Shown one piece after another: positions 7,773 to 16,500 of a stretch of DNA of 64,000 nucleotides. Source of the stretch: Methanomicrobium mobile BP (lineage in GTDB: Archaea; Halobacteriota; Methanomicrobia; Methanomicrobiales; Methanomicrobiaceae). The stretch's first letter is position 1, and each line of letters opens with the position of its first letter. The stretch is from positions 62,001-126,000 of the forward strand of contig NZ_JOMF01000004.1 in the NCBI RefSeq assembly GCF_000711215.1. The letters run 5' to 3'. Both the position numbers and the translations under genes were made by a program. A model generated the notes under the pieces. That model was not told the origin of the DNA. It saw nothing but the letters and a program-made list of their open reading frames with translations, and made no database searches.

Positions 7773-8960
7773 CTATTTCTTCGACGGAAACGTCGGATTC
7801 TTCTCGAAGATCTCGGTCACATCCTTCAAAAGTTCGGGAATCAGAAGGTGCTGCGGGCAGGCATCCGCACACTGACCGCACTGCGTGCAGTCCGAGGCTT
7901 TTCCGCGCAATCTTGTCAGCGCAAGATAATAGTAATACTGACTCGAAGATGCCGAAGGGCTCGTCGGACTGTCGCTCTTTGCGCTGTTGTAAAGCGCCAT
8001 GTAATCGGCAACCGGAATATTGCAGGGACAGCCCTCTTCGCAGTATCTGCATGCCGTGCAGGGAACGGCGGTATTATCGCGGATTATCTTCACGACTTTG
8101 TCGAGTATCGCAAGTTCTTCCTGGTTCAGCGGCTTTAAATCCGCAAAGAGTGCCGTATTCTCCTCCACCTGAGCGACCGCGTTCATCCCCGAAAAGACAG
8201 TCTCGACACCCTCCAGACCCGCAGCGAAACGAAGCCCCCACGATGCCGGTGATGCCTCGGGGTCATAAGCCCGCATCAGATCCTCGGCTTCTTTGGGAAT
8301 CCGCACAAGATTGCCGCCCTTAAGCGGCTCCATGACCAGAATCTTAACGCCGTGCCTTTTTGCCGTCTCGTAACATCTCTTCGCCCGAGTGCCGAGATCT
8401 TCCCAGTCGATATAATTTATCTGCAAAAGAACAAAATCCACGGGATGCTTTGTCAGAATTTCGTCGAGGACCTCGGGGGAATCGTGGAAGGAGAAACCGA
8501 ATTCGCGGATAAGCCCCGCATCCTTCTTTGCCTTCAGAAATCCGAACGCGTCGAACTCCTCGGCTTTTTTCAGGTTTGACGCATTGATATTGTGAAGAAG
8601 GTAGCTGTCGAAGTATTCGACGCCGCAGTTTCGGAGCTGCTCTGCAAATATCCTCTCGAGATCTTCGCGGGAATTGAAGAGATGCATGGGCATCTTCGTG
8701 GAAAGCTCATACCTGCTCCTCTCATACCTCGAGGTAAGACAGCGCCGCAGGGCAGTCTCGGCGTGAAAATCGTGATACGTATATGCGGTGTCAAACCGCA
8801 CGTAACCCGCCTCAAGGAATAGATCGACGAGCCTGCTGAGCAGATCGTAATCGATTGAATCGACAGCGTGCTTATCGAAGAGCGGAAGCCTCAGAGTTCC
8901 GAAACCGAGATTGGTCCTGCCCACTTTGCCGCCGCCTTTAACCGTCCTAATCGTATCCAC
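7773..8960 (-). CDS. Aldo/keto reductase with C-terminal 2[4Fe-4S] ferredoxin domain (copy 1)
   Basis: A 395-residue COG1453-type oxidoreductase. The AKR barrel (about 15-290) shows the catalytic Asp and Tyr in RFDTAYTYHD, Lys in LSTKMP and His in FGFSFHDS. The C-terminal ferredoxin domain has CTACRYCEEGCP and CTQCGQCADACP. It probably couples carbonyl or thiol chemistry to ferredoxin electrons; the substrate is unknown. The GTG at 8960 is chosen as start because it lies just after the TGA of the upstream paralogue at 8963, indicating translational coupling. Longer starts would overlap that gene. A short Ser/Pro-rich insertion (SAKSDSPTSPSASSSQ) sits between the two cluster motifs. Confidence 0.85.
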   Translation of the reverse strand: MDTIRTVKGGGKVGRTNLGFGTLRLPLFDKHAVDSIDYDLLSRLVDLFLEAGYVRFDTAYTYHDFHAETALRRCLTSRYERSRYELSTKMPMHLFNSREDLERIFAEQLRNCGVEYFDSYLLHNINASNLKKAEEFDAFGFLKAKKDAGLIREFGFSFHDSPEVLDEILTKHPVDFVLLQINYIDWEDLGTRAKRCYETAKRHGVKILVMEPLKGGNLVRIPKEAEDLMRAYDPEASPASWGLRFAAGLEGVETVFSGMNAVAQVEENTALFADLKPLNQEELAILDKVVKIIRDNTAVPCTACRYCEEGCPCNIPVADYMALYNSAKSDSPTSPSASSSQYYYYLALTRLRGKASDCTQCGQCADACPQHLLIPELLKDVTEIFEKNPTFPSKK

Positions 8961-8962
8961 CG

Positions 8963-10159
8963 TCAGAACCAGTCGACTTCGAAGGTCTCCGCGACATCCT
9001 TCAGCCATTTCGTGATCTCGATATGCTGCGGGCAGGCATCCTCACACTCACCGCACTCAACACATTCGGAGGCTTTCGGATATTTCTCGCCGAGATTCTG
9101 ATAATAGACCATCTGCGGCGAAAATCCGGGGACGTTTGCACGCTTCTCCGCATTGTAAAGCGTGAAGTAGAGCGGAATCGGAATCCCGTTCGGGCAGGCG
9201 TGGACACAGTACTGACAGTTGGTGCAGGGAATCACAACAGCCTTTCTTATAATCGCGGCAGCTTCTCCGACTATCCCGAGTTCCTCCGCGTTCAGCGGTC
9301 TGAAATCCTTCATGGTCTTCAGGTTGTCCTTCATCTGTTCGACATTCGAGACACCCGAAAGAACGGTCATCACATTATTCTGCGAAGCCGCGAAACGAAG
9401 CGCCCATGAAGCCGTGGAGGCATTCGGATCGTGGTTTTTAAAGAGTTTTTCGGCATCTGCGGGGATGTTTATCAGATTGCCGCCTTTGACAGGCTCCATC
9501 ACGATAACGGGCTTATTGTATTTTGCGCAGACCTCGAGACTTCTCTTTGAATCTATGCCCTCATCTTCCCAGTCGAGATAATTCAGCTGAATCTGAACGA
9601 ACTCAATCTCGGGATACCTTTTCAGAACGCTTTCAAGAAATTCCGAGTTGTCATGGCAGGAGATGCCGATCCTCTTAATCTTCCCTTCGGCTTTCTTCCG
9701 TGCAATGAACTTCATGCTGCCCAGTTCCTTCTCGAGCGACTCAAAGAGCCTGCCGAGATTGTGGAGCATGTAGTAGTCGAAGTATTCGACGCCGCACTTT
9801 TTCAGCTGTTCGTCAAAGATTCTCTCCTGATCCTCCTTTGTGTGGATCATCATCATCGGCATCTTGGATGCGATTGTGAAACTCCCGCGGGGATAGCGGT
9901 CGACAAGCGCCTCCTTCAGTGCCGATTCGGACTTGAACTCATTGTACATGTAGGCGGTGTCAAAATAGGTGAAACCCGCCTGCATGAAGAGATCGACCAT
10001 CGCCTTGAACTCGTCCATATCCACGCTGCCCTGATCCTCCGCATCCGTAAGCGGAAGACGCATACAGCCGAATCCGTAGATCTTCTTCGGATCCTTCTTC
10101 ACGGGATCCGTCTTCATATGATCTTTGTTCATCGGATTCACGGTAACCGATTCCGTCAT
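8963..10159 (-). CDS. Aldo/keto reductase with C-terminal 2[4Fe-4S] ferredoxin domain (copy 2)
   Basis: A 398-residue paralogue of the downstream gene. It has the AKR tetrad (YFDTAYMYNE, IASKMP, IGISCHDN) and ferredoxin motifs CTNCQYCVHACP and CVECGECEDACP. The N-terminus has a low-complexity run MNKDHMKTDPVKKDPKK of repeated K-D-P-like units before the barrel starts at IYGFGCMRLPL. ATG 10159 is preferred because a longer start at 10231 would overlap the upstream flavodoxin gene. The order FMN reductase, AKR, AKR, VOC with gaps of 2-37 bp suggests one operon. Confidence 0.85.
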   Translation of the reverse strand: MTESVTVNPMNKDHMKTDPVKKDPKKIYGFGCMRLPLTDAEDQGSVDMDEFKAMVDLFMQAGFTYFDTAYMYNEFKSESALKEALVDRYPRGSFTIASKMPMMMIHTKEDQERIFDEQLKKCGVEYFDYYMLHNLGRLFESLEKELGSMKFIARKKAEGKIKRIGISCHDNSEFLESVLKRYPEIEFVQIQLNYLDWEDEGIDSKRSLEVCAKYNKPVIVMEPVKGGNLINIPADAEKLFKNHDPNASTASWALRFAASQNNVMTVLSGVSNVEQMKDNLKTMKDFRPLNAEELGIVGEAAAIIRKAVVIPCTNCQYCVHACPNGIPIPLYFTLYNAEKRANVPGFSPQMVYYQNLGEKYPKASECVECGECEDACPQHIEITKWLKDVAETFEVDWF

Positions 10160-10196
10160 AATATCCCTGCCTGCACCCGTTCTGCAACCGAAGGCT

Positions 10197-10712
10197 TCAG
10201 ACGCCGCGTGCGAATTCTTTGATCTCGGCAAGCTTCTTCTCGGACTTGTTCTCGCTTCCGTGTGCCGTTATGATTCCCATATCTTTCTTGCCGAGATAGC
10301 CCATCATTGCCTTATACTGTGCTATTGCCCCGTCGTATACGCCAGGAGATTCCGAACTTAAGAGCATGGCACTCTTCTTGATGTTTTCCATGCCGCCTAA
10401 AGCGTAGAATCTGTCGATTGTGCACTGAAGCTGTCCGCTCATCGTGAAGTAGTATATGGGTGCCGCAAGGACAAGCATATCGGCTTTTTTGAGCTCGGCG
10501 GTAACCTCCGCCATGTCGTCTTTCTGTGCGCAGACGCCGTTTCCTTTGGTGTGGCAGTGCTCACAGGCTATGCATCCCGCAATCTTCATCCTTCCGACAT
10601 TCATGACGGTTACGCTGTTTCCCGCAGACTCCGCTCCTTCTTTGAATGCCTCAACCATTGCCGCCGTGTTTCCGTTCTTACGGGGGCTTCCGTTTAATAC
10701 CAGTATATTCAT
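10197..10712 (-). CDS. Flavodoxin-like NAD(P)H-dependent FMN reductase
   Basis: A 171-residue iron-sulfur-flavoprotein/NADPH-FMN reductase relative. The phosphate-binding loop is LNGSPRKNGNTAAMVEAF at the N-terminus. CIACEHCHTKGNGVCAQKDDM is the compact Cys motif typical of methanogen iron-sulfur flavoproteins. The flavin ring loop is APIYYFTMSGQLQ. ATG 10712 is chosen over GTG 10721 because AGGTG is then placed as ribosome binding site. It is the first gene of the leftward AKR series and could be the electron-transfer partner of the two ferredoxin-fused reductases (inferred from order). Confidence 0.85.
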   Translation of the reverse strand: MNILVLNGSPRKNGNTAAMVEAFKEGAESAGNSVTVMNVGRMKIAGCIACEHCHTKGNGVCAQKDDMAEVTAELKKADMLVLAAPIYYFTMSGQLQCTIDRFYALGGMENIKKSAMLLSSESPGVYDGAIAQYKAMMGYLGKKDMGIITAHGSENKSEKKLAEIKEFARGV

Positions 10713-10871
10713 GTGAAACACCTGTGATTACCGTTATGCCGCGGTAAACAATTTAGTCTTTATCCGCAGGTTTAATTATCTTTCGGATATTGCATACCGC
10801 CCGTAACTCAGAAAACAGCGGATAAAATAAGAAAATAGAGTATTATGTTATTGCTTTTTCGGTATGCTCGG

Positions 10872-12026
10872 TTATGCTTTTTTTACGTCGCCAAAGTATC
10901 TGCCGACCGCTTCAAGCTGCTTGGGAATGTCTATGCCCTGAGGGCAGGATTCGAGACATTCTCCGCAGTTAAGGCAGTTTGATGCCGCTCCGCAGCCGTT
11001 GGATTCTGCGCCGAGCATGGAATGGTAATAGAAGTTTGCCGTGTCGTAGTCGTCGAAGAGGAATGAATTGTTGTAATACGTGAAACAGGACGGGATATCT
11101 ACGCCGTTGGGGCAGGGGAGACAGTATCCGCAGTTTGAACAGCCGATCTTCATGCGTTTCCTGAGTTCGCCGGCAACCTTGCCTATGAGCTCAAGTTCCT
11201 TATAGGTCATCGACGATGCCGCGGTCTCGGAGGCGGTCTTAAGATTGGCTTCGACCTGCTCCATTGTGTTCATTCCCGAGAGGACGACAGTAACCTCGGG
11301 ATGATTCAGGACCCATCTGTAGCCCCAGTCGGCAGGCGATCTCGAGGCATGGCTCTCTTTGAATATGCCGGCGATATCCGCGGGCATCCTGTCGGCAAGG
11401 TGACCGCCGCGGAGGGGCATCATGACGGAGACGCCGATACCCTTCTTTGCGGCATACTCCAGACCCTTCGAGCCCGCCTGAAACTTCTCGTCGAGGTAAT
11501 TATACTGAATCTGACAGAGATCCCAGTCATACGAGTCGATTATCTTCTTAAAGAGCTCAAAAGTTCCGTGGAACGAGAAGCCGACATACCTGATTCTGCC
11601 GCGGCTCTTCTCCGCCGCCAGAAAGTCGAGGACGCCGAGATTGAAGAGCTTCTCCCAGCGCGATTCCGAGAGTGCAATCAGCATATAGTAATCTATTCTG
11701 TCCGTGTTTAGCCTTTTCAGCTGCTCGTCGAGTATTTTTTCCATGTCTTCGGTCTTTTCGACATGCCACGACGGAAGTTTTGTCGCCAGAAATACCTTGT
11801 CCCTGTATCCGCCCGCAAGAGCGCGTCCGAGAAAAGTCTCGCTTTCTCCGAAGTGATAGTCATATGCCGTGTCTATGTAGTTTACGCCCGCATCTATCAG
11901 TTTATGAACTATCTCCGATGCGGATTCCTCATTTATGCTGCCGTCGGCGTTTAGCGGCAGACGCATTGCACCGAAACCCAGTGCGGAAAATTTGTCCCCT
12001 GTCTTTGGGTTGATTCTGTAAAGCAT
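10872..12026 (-). CDS. Aldo/keto reductase with C-terminal ferredoxin domain (copy 3)
   Basis: A 384-residue COG1453 member of a more distant subgroup than the two copies downstream. The tetrad is in YIDTAYDYHFG, LATKLP and FSFHGT. The Fe-S domain has the shortened motif CSNCGYCLPCP (CxxCxxCxxC) and a standard CLNCGECLESCP, a combination usual for this subgroup. ATG 12026 is preferred over GTG 12038 because GGTGA overlaps the latter and fits as ribosome binding site. A 159-bp gap separates it from the flavodoxin gene, so it may be transcribed on its own. Confidence 0.85.
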   Translation of the reverse strand: MLYRINPKTGDKFSALGFGAMRLPLNADGSINEESASEIVHKLIDAGVNYIDTAYDYHFGESETFLGRALAGGYRDKVFLATKLPSWHVEKTEDMEKILDEQLKRLNTDRIDYYMLIALSESRWEKLFNLGVLDFLAAEKSRGRIRYVGFSFHGTFELFKKIIDSYDWDLCQIQYNYLDEKFQAGSKGLEYAAKKGIGVSVMMPLRGGHLADRMPADIAGIFKESHASRSPADWGYRWVLNHPEVTVVLSGMNTMEQVEANLKTASETAASSMTYKELELIGKVAGELRKRMKIGCSNCGYCLPCPNGVDIPSCFTYYNNSFLFDDYDTANFYYHSMLGAESNGCGAASNCLNCGECLESCPQGIDIPKQLEAVGRYFGDVKKA

Positions 12027-12344
12027 ATCCGACTTCACCTTTTTTGATCCCGTGATCCTGAAATATCAAGGATTTATGCAAAATTTTTTGCGTATCACTC
12101 AGCAAAAATTTCACGGAAACATGCCGCAAATATTCGGCATGATATGACAAATAAGTATGCATTCACAAAGTTAATTCGGCATAATAACCTGCAAATATAC
12201 GCCGAAGTTCAAACAAAACAACTGAAAAATTTTAACAAAAATCATTACATATGGAATTAATATAATGTTTATCTGAGATTTCGGCACCGGCGGGCAGAGG
12301 CGGCGGCAGATAACGCCGGAGAAATCAGGGGGATATCTTAAATC
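12027..12344. other. Divergent intergenic region with hairpins
   Basis: This is the spacer between divergent genes. ATGCCG and CGGCAT (12121-12140) enclose 8 nt and form a hairpin or operator-like dyad. A TATA-like AATTAATATAATG (12254-12266) serves the rightward gene and would give a leader of about 60 nt. That leader has CCGGCG and CGCCGG arms close to the GGGGGAT ribosome binding site at 12330. No gene is visible here. Confidence 0.4.
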
Positions 12345-13202
12345 ATGGAGAAAACGGAAGAATGGCTCTGGCAGTGTTCGATACCGGACAATGCCGAACT
12401 TCAGGAGCATATACTGAAGACGGAGTCTACCGTGATCATCGGCGAAAAATGCCGCATAGATTACGGTCTTTACGGCTCGGAGATTATCGTCAGCGAATTC
12501 TGTCAGATCAACGGAAACATTCACGCCGAAGACGATCTCCGCATAGATAACTGGACCGTGGTGACAGGCGACGTCACGAGCGACGGCAACGCATATCTCG
12601 GCGAGGGCGTTAAGATAAACGGCAGACTCCTTGTGGCAGGCGACCTCGACCTTGGCGACAATGTCGCAATCAGCGGCGGATTTGAGGCAAAGGGCTGGAT
12701 TTCCATCCGAAATCCGATGCCGGTCATCGCCTATATCATGCTCTATCTCGTTACCCTTCTCGGTATCGACAAGGAAGAGGACATAAACGCAATGTTCCAG
12801 AAACTCTTCTCCGAAGACGAAGAAGACGAATCGCAGAAGATGCCGCTCATAATCCCCCCCAACTCCACGCTGAACATGGAGATCTTTACCGTGCCGACCG
12901 CGATGAAGATAGGCAGCGGCTGCCGCCTCCACGGAAACATCCGCGCCTTATCGGCGACCGTCGGCGATAAAAACACGATATTCGGCAGTGTTTCCGCGGA
13001 CAAGGACATCATGGTCGGAGAGTCCACGGTCATCCACGGCGCCGTCAATTCCTCGGACGGTGTCGTTGCCGTAGCAAGAAAAGCCCATATACTCGGCGAT
13101 CTCCGCTGCGAGAGCCTCATGCTCGATGAAGAGGCAAGACTCGACGGCACAATCAGGGCGCCTGGCGGCGTCAAGATTCTGAGAGCGGAAGCCAAAAAAT
13201 AA
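12345..13202 (+). CDS. Bactofilin/polymer-forming-like beta-helix protein
   Basis: A 285-residue protein built from two blocks of short hydrophobic/glycine beta-helix rungs, such as VIIGEKCRIDYGLYGSEI and ILGDLRCESLMLDEEARLDG. These resemble bactofilins and the polymer-forming protein family (DUF583). The blocks (about 30-125 and 175-280) are separated by a hydrophobic segment, PVIAYIMLYLVTLLGI (about 126-141), and an acidic Asp/Glu stretch. The segment could anchor the protein to the membrane; it is unusual for a cytosolic filament protein. A cytoskeletal or scaffold role is inferred only. SD GGGGGAT precedes the ATG. The methyltransferase-like gene follows after 25 bp and is probably cotranscribed. 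Confidence 0.65.
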   Translation: MEKTEEWLWQCSIPDNAELQEHILKTESTVIIGEKCRIDYGLYGSEIIVSEFCQINGNIHAEDDLRIDNWTVVTGDVTSDGNAYLGEGVKINGRLLVAGDLDLGDNVAISGGFEAKGWISIRNPMPVIAYIMLYLVTLLGIDKEEDINAMFQKLFSEDEEDESQKMPLIIPPNSTLNMEIFTVPTAMKIGSGCRLHGNIRALSATVGDKNTIFGSVSADKDIMVGESTVIHGAVNSSDGVVAVARKAHILGDLRCESLMLDEEARLDGTIRAPGGVKILRAEAKK

Positions 13203-13227
13203 TTATCCCCCATTTTCGGAGTTCAAT

Positions 13228-14124
13228 ATGACCCTTGCTGATATTTTCGAGATTAACGACCCCATCTGTATAGAACCTGCCATCATGGACTGCGCCGATT
13301 CGGAATACACGCGGTTCCTGCTCGACGGCGATTACAGCGCCGCGAAACTGCTGGTTGACGAGAACGAAGACCCGATTGCGGCGGCGTTCCTCGAGGAGGG
13401 CGGCTGGACCGTGACCTCGTTCGTATTCCGACCGTTCTCGGTCGAAGTCCTTGAGAGAATCGAGGCTCTCGACGGCGATATCTATCAGGAAGAGCGCTCG
13501 AATTATCTTGCGGCACTCCGCGAATACTACTGCGGGGAGATTGTCAGGGAGTTTCCCGACGTCATCGAGGACAACCGCGAAGGGCGCTACGAGATGATTG
13601 AGAGCCTCTTTAAATCGCTCAATCTGATACCCGGAAGTGAAATAATGGAAGGAAACGAGGGAACTGGCGCAGGTGACGGCACAAGAAACGGTGCCGCAAA
13701 ACCGACGGCGATTGACTTCTGCTGCGGTTCCGGGGTTGCCACCTCGGTCCTCCGCGACTTCGGTTACGAAACGCTCTCGTTCGACTACGATGCCGCGCTT
13801 ATCTCCTGCGGCATTCAGCGAAAGAGGCTGGAACCGTCCCGTGCCATGTGCCTCGACGGCACGAGAGCCTCGGATTTCTGCCCGAAATGCAATCTTGGAA
13901 TAGGTCTGATGCTCGGCGATATCACGAATTTCAACGCCGATATGTGGGAGGATATCATATACGAACTCTTTGAGCTCTCGGAAAAGACCGTGATCTCGAC
14001 CGCAACCAAACCCGAGATAGAGAGGGTTGCGGGCTGGTGCAGTGATGCGGGACGCAGATATAAGATAATCGAGAATGACCGCGACCCCATCTACGATTCA
14101 TGGGTCTGCGTAAGCGAAGAGTAA
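13228..14124 (+). CDS. SAM-methyltransferase-like protein of unknown substrate
   Basis: A 298-residue protein. The C-terminal half has a Rossmann-type motif I, AIDFCCGSGVATSVLRDFGY (about 155-175), then SFDYDAALISCG (acidic end of strand 2), suggesting S-adenosylmethionine binding. The N-terminal 120 residues form a separate acidic domain I do not recognise. An Asn/Gly/Ala-rich linker (about 138-150), encoded by roughly 9-bp units, separates them. Its genomic partner is the bactofilin-like gene 25 bp upstream; SD GGAG is correctly placed for ATG 13228. The target is unknown, and the protein may bind SAM without being catalytic. Confidence 0.55.
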   Translation: MTLADIFEINDPICIEPAIMDCADSEYTRFLLDGDYSAAKLLVDENEDPIAAAFLEEGGWTVTSFVFRPFSVEVLERIEALDGDIYQEERSNYLAALREYYCGEIVREFPDVIEDNREGRYEMIESLFKSLNLIPGSEIMEGNEGTGAGDGTRNGAAKPTAIDFCCGSGVATSVLRDFGYETLSFDYDAALISCGIQRKRLEPSRAMCLDGTRASDFCPKCNLGIGLMLGDITNFNADMWEDIIYELFELSEKTVISTATKPEIERVAGWCSDAGRRYKIIENDRDPIYDSWVCVSEE

Positions 14125-14151
14125 AAGCAGCCAAAGGCAGCCCTGCGGCGC
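14125..14151. repeat. 9-bp repeat directly after a stop codon
   Basis: Three degenerate units, AAGCAGCCA, AAGGCAGCC and CTGCGGCGC, start immediately after the TAA of the methyltransferase-like gene. Confidence 0.4.
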
Positions 14152-14159
14152 CGATAATT

Positions 14160-14247
14160 CAAAAAAAATATATTTTTTATTTGATTTTTGATCTTTTGTT
14201 TTTTGTTTTTTGTTGTTTGTTTTTTTTGTTTTTTTGTATTTTATTTT
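14160..14247 (+). terminator. Long T-rich tract between convergent genes
   Basis: An almost pure T/TG tract on the plus strand with runs of 5-8 T. Archaeal RNA polymerase terminates at such oligo-T tracts, so this probably ends the bactofilin/methyltransferase transcript. It ends at the stop codon of the opposing helicase gene. Confidence 0.6.
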
Positions 14248-16047
14248 TTATCTGCGGTCGTTCTTCCTTGCCGGCTCGAACGAGATCTCGTATCCGCGGA
14301 TTGTGCTCTCGTTCATGATTCTGTGAACATCCTGAGCCAGATCCATCGGAATCTCGACAAACGAGAAGTCGTTTAAGATACTGATTGCGCCTATGTTCTT
14401 ACCCGCAATGTGAGCCTCGCCCGCGATGGCGCCGACGATATCCTTGGGCTTTACGCCCTGTGATTTGCCGACATTGATGAAGAATCTGACCATGCCCGGC
14501 TCCGCTCCCGTATCCTCGAACTCGCGGCGCAGGTTGCGGTTTCTGCCGGCATCATGCCTGCGGTCGCCCCTCTCCCTTCTCTCATCTCTGCCGAATCTCT
14601 CGAATTTCTCCGATCTCTCATCGCGGTCAAAGCGGTTTTTGCCGTTTTTGCGCCTTGAGTCGTGACCGTAATCCTCGGAATCTCCGGCATAATCGTATGA
14701 TGCGTACGATGTCTGCACCGCGGATGCCGACGCCGGCATCGAACCGCCGCTTCTTCCGTCGCCTTCGACCTGAACCTTTATGAGCGCCGCGGCAATATCC
14801 GTCAGGGCGAAATCCTCGTCCATGAGTTTCTCGACCGGCGCTATGTATGCCGTCAGATCGCTGTCGCGCATGACGCCGCGAAGTTTATCGAGGAATCTGT
14901 CAATGCGGCAGTTCTCCACGTCTTTTATGCTCGGCGGCGGCACGCGTCTGATCTTTGCCTTCGCAAGCTTCTGGATCATGCGCAGTTTTGCGGTCTCACG
15001 CGGACCGACAAAGGTGTATGCACGTCCCGTTTTGCCCGCACGTCCCGTACGTCCGATTCTGTGAATGTAATACTCGGCATCCTGCGGAACGTCGTAGTTG
15101 TAGACCGTGTCGATATCGTCGACATCTATGCCCCTTGCCGCGACATCGGTTGCGATGAGCATATCGAGCGAACCCGACCTGAATTTGTTCATGACGCGGT
15201 CGCGTGAGGACTGGTTCATGTCGCCGTGAAGTCCCTCGGCGAAATAACCGCGGGAATGAAGCAGGGACGAGATCTCGTCGACACGCTTCTTCGTGTTGCA
15301 GAAGATCATCGAGAGACCGCCGTTTATGTCGATAAGGCGGCAGAGAATGTCCAGTTTGTCCTTTTCGCGTGCCTCGATATAGAGCTGTTCAATCGAGGGC
15401 ACGGTAAGCACGGTCGGAGTGAGTGCCAGAAATTCGGGATCGGTCTGGAACTCCTTCGAGATTCTGAGAATGGGTTTGGGCATCGTCGCCGAGAAAAGAA
15501 TGGTCTGGCGCTCATCGGGGGCATACTCCAGAATCTCCTCGAGATCTTCCTTGAATCCCATATCGAGCATCTGATCGGCTTCGTCGAGGACGATTGTGCT
15601 GATATTGTTCAGCGTCAGCGTCCGCCTCCTGAGGTGATCCATCACCCTTCCCGGGGTGCCGACGACGATGTGAATGCCGCGTTTAAGCGCCGAAATCTGC
15701 CTCTCTATGTCCTGTCCGCCGTAGATGGGGAGGACTCTTATGTCGTCGCGGTATTTCAGGAGCCTGTTGAACTCTTCGGCAATCTGAATAGTAAGCTCGC
15801 GTGTCGGCGAGAGGACCATTGCCTGAACATGGCGCTCTTCCGCGTTTATCTTCTCAATTACCGGAATCGCGAACGCCGCCGTCTTTCCGGTTCCCGTCTG
15901 TGCCTGACCCGTTACGTCGCGGCCGTTCATGATTAAAGGAATCGCAAGCTGCTGAATCGGGGTCGGCTCCTCAAAGCCCATGTCTTCAACAGCCCTGAGT
16001 ATTTCGTCCGAAATATTCAGCTCGGTGAATTTCAAAAATGTATCCAT
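14248..16047 (-). CDS. DEAD-box RNA helicase, CsdA/DeaD-like with DbpA-type RNA-binding domain
   Basis: A 599-residue ATP-dependent RNA helicase. Core motifs in order: AQTGTGKT (I), PTREL (Ia), GTPGR (Ib), DEAD (II), SAT (III), ARGIDV (V), HRIGRTGRAG (VI). Residues about 435-505 are an Asp/Arg/Gly-rich linker with repeated FDRDER/FGRDER units. The last 80 residues (MVRFFINVGKSQGVKPKDIVGAIAG onward) match the DbpA RNA-binding domain, which in bacteria directs these helicases to 23S rRNA. The likely role is ribosome assembly or cold adaptation. A TATA-like CTTATAGTT lies about 20-28 bp upstream of the ATG. Confidence 0.93.
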   Translation of the reverse strand: MDTFLKFTELNISDEILRAVEDMGFEEPTPIQQLAIPLIMNGRDVTGQAQTGTGKTAAFAIPVIEKINAEERHVQAMVLSPTRELTIQIAEEFNRLLKYRDDIRVLPIYGGQDIERQISALKRGIHIVVGTPGRVMDHLRRRTLTLNNISTIVLDEADQMLDMGFKEDLEEILEYAPDERQTILFSATMPKPILRISKEFQTDPEFLALTPTVLTVPSIEQLYIEAREKDKLDILCRLIDINGGLSMIFCNTKKRVDEISSLLHSRGYFAEGLHGDMNQSSRDRVMNKFRSGSLDMLIATDVAARGIDVDDIDTVYNYDVPQDAEYYIHRIGRTGRAGKTGRAYTFVGPRETAKLRMIQKLAKAKIRRVPPPSIKDVENCRIDRFLDKLRGVMRDSDLTAYIAPVEKLMDEDFALTDIAAALIKVQVEGDGRSGGSMPASASAVQTSYASYDYAGDSEDYGHDSRRKNGKNRFDRDERSEKFERFGRDERRERGDRRHDAGRNRNLRREFEDTGAEPGMVRFFINVGKSQGVKPKDIVGAIAGEAHIAGKNIGAISILNDFSFVEIPMDLAQDVHRIMNESTIRGYEISFEPARKNDRR

Positions 16048-16289
16048 TTACTTATTATACGTCGTCCGAACTATAAGACAGTTGGCAAAGGAGAAAATAA
16101 TGGCATATTGTTTTTCAATCGGCAAAAGGGTGCGTAAATCGGGAGTGCATGCGGGCTGACCCGCGGACCGGCATTCGGACAGAGATGAGGTCGCCGAAAA
16201 TAAATCCCGAATCAGCCGTATTTGCATTTAGGGATCATGAAAAACCGTGAGTCTTTATGCGCCGTATTACGCGGGCGCCTGCTGGAGTG

Positions 16290-16348
16290 TTCGCGAAAAC
16301 CGCACCGTTTCGCGAATATTTCCTACACGATAGGAAACGGGGGTGCGG
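16290..16348 (+). promoter_or_regulatory. Paired TTCGCGAA palindromes and nested hairpin upstream of thrS
   Basis: TTCGCGAA occurs at 16290-16297 and 16309-16316 (19-bp spacing). An outer stem CCGCACC/GGTGCGG (16300-16306, 16342-16348) encloses an inner stem TTTCCTA/TAGGAAA (16319-16325, 16331-16337). It could be an operator pair or a structured leader; the TATA-like element just downstream argues for a DNA operator. Confidence 0.45.
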
Positions 16349-16390
16349 CTCATTTTTAATACCCGCGCCCGTCACGCTATCGCCGGAAAT

Positions 16391-16500
16391 ACCGCGGGCA
16401 ATCGCGGACAAACGCATACAATCCGATTCAATCCCATCTAATTCCGTTCAATCCCTTGCAATCACACCCAATTCCGTGCAATACCGTGCAATCCCATATA
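16391..16500. repeat. 10-bp degenerate tandem repeat, 11 units, upstream of thrS
   Basis: Eleven consecutive units of exactly 10 bp with approximate consensus ATNCCGTNCA (best copies ATTCCGTGCA and ATACCGTGCA). The period equals about one helical turn, so the recurring bases lie on one DNA face. Confidence 0.75.

Noticed and set aside
16140-16250. Possible C/D-box small RNA or tRNA in the helicase-thrS spacer
   Set aside because: GATGAGG and CTGA elements can be found, but not in the correct order and spacing for C and D boxes, and no cloverleaf forms.
16391-16500. Possible CRISPR array or other phage-defence repeat
   Set aside because: Units are 10 bp with no unique spacers, and no cas gene is nearby. 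The other repeats in the window are also too short and directly tandem.
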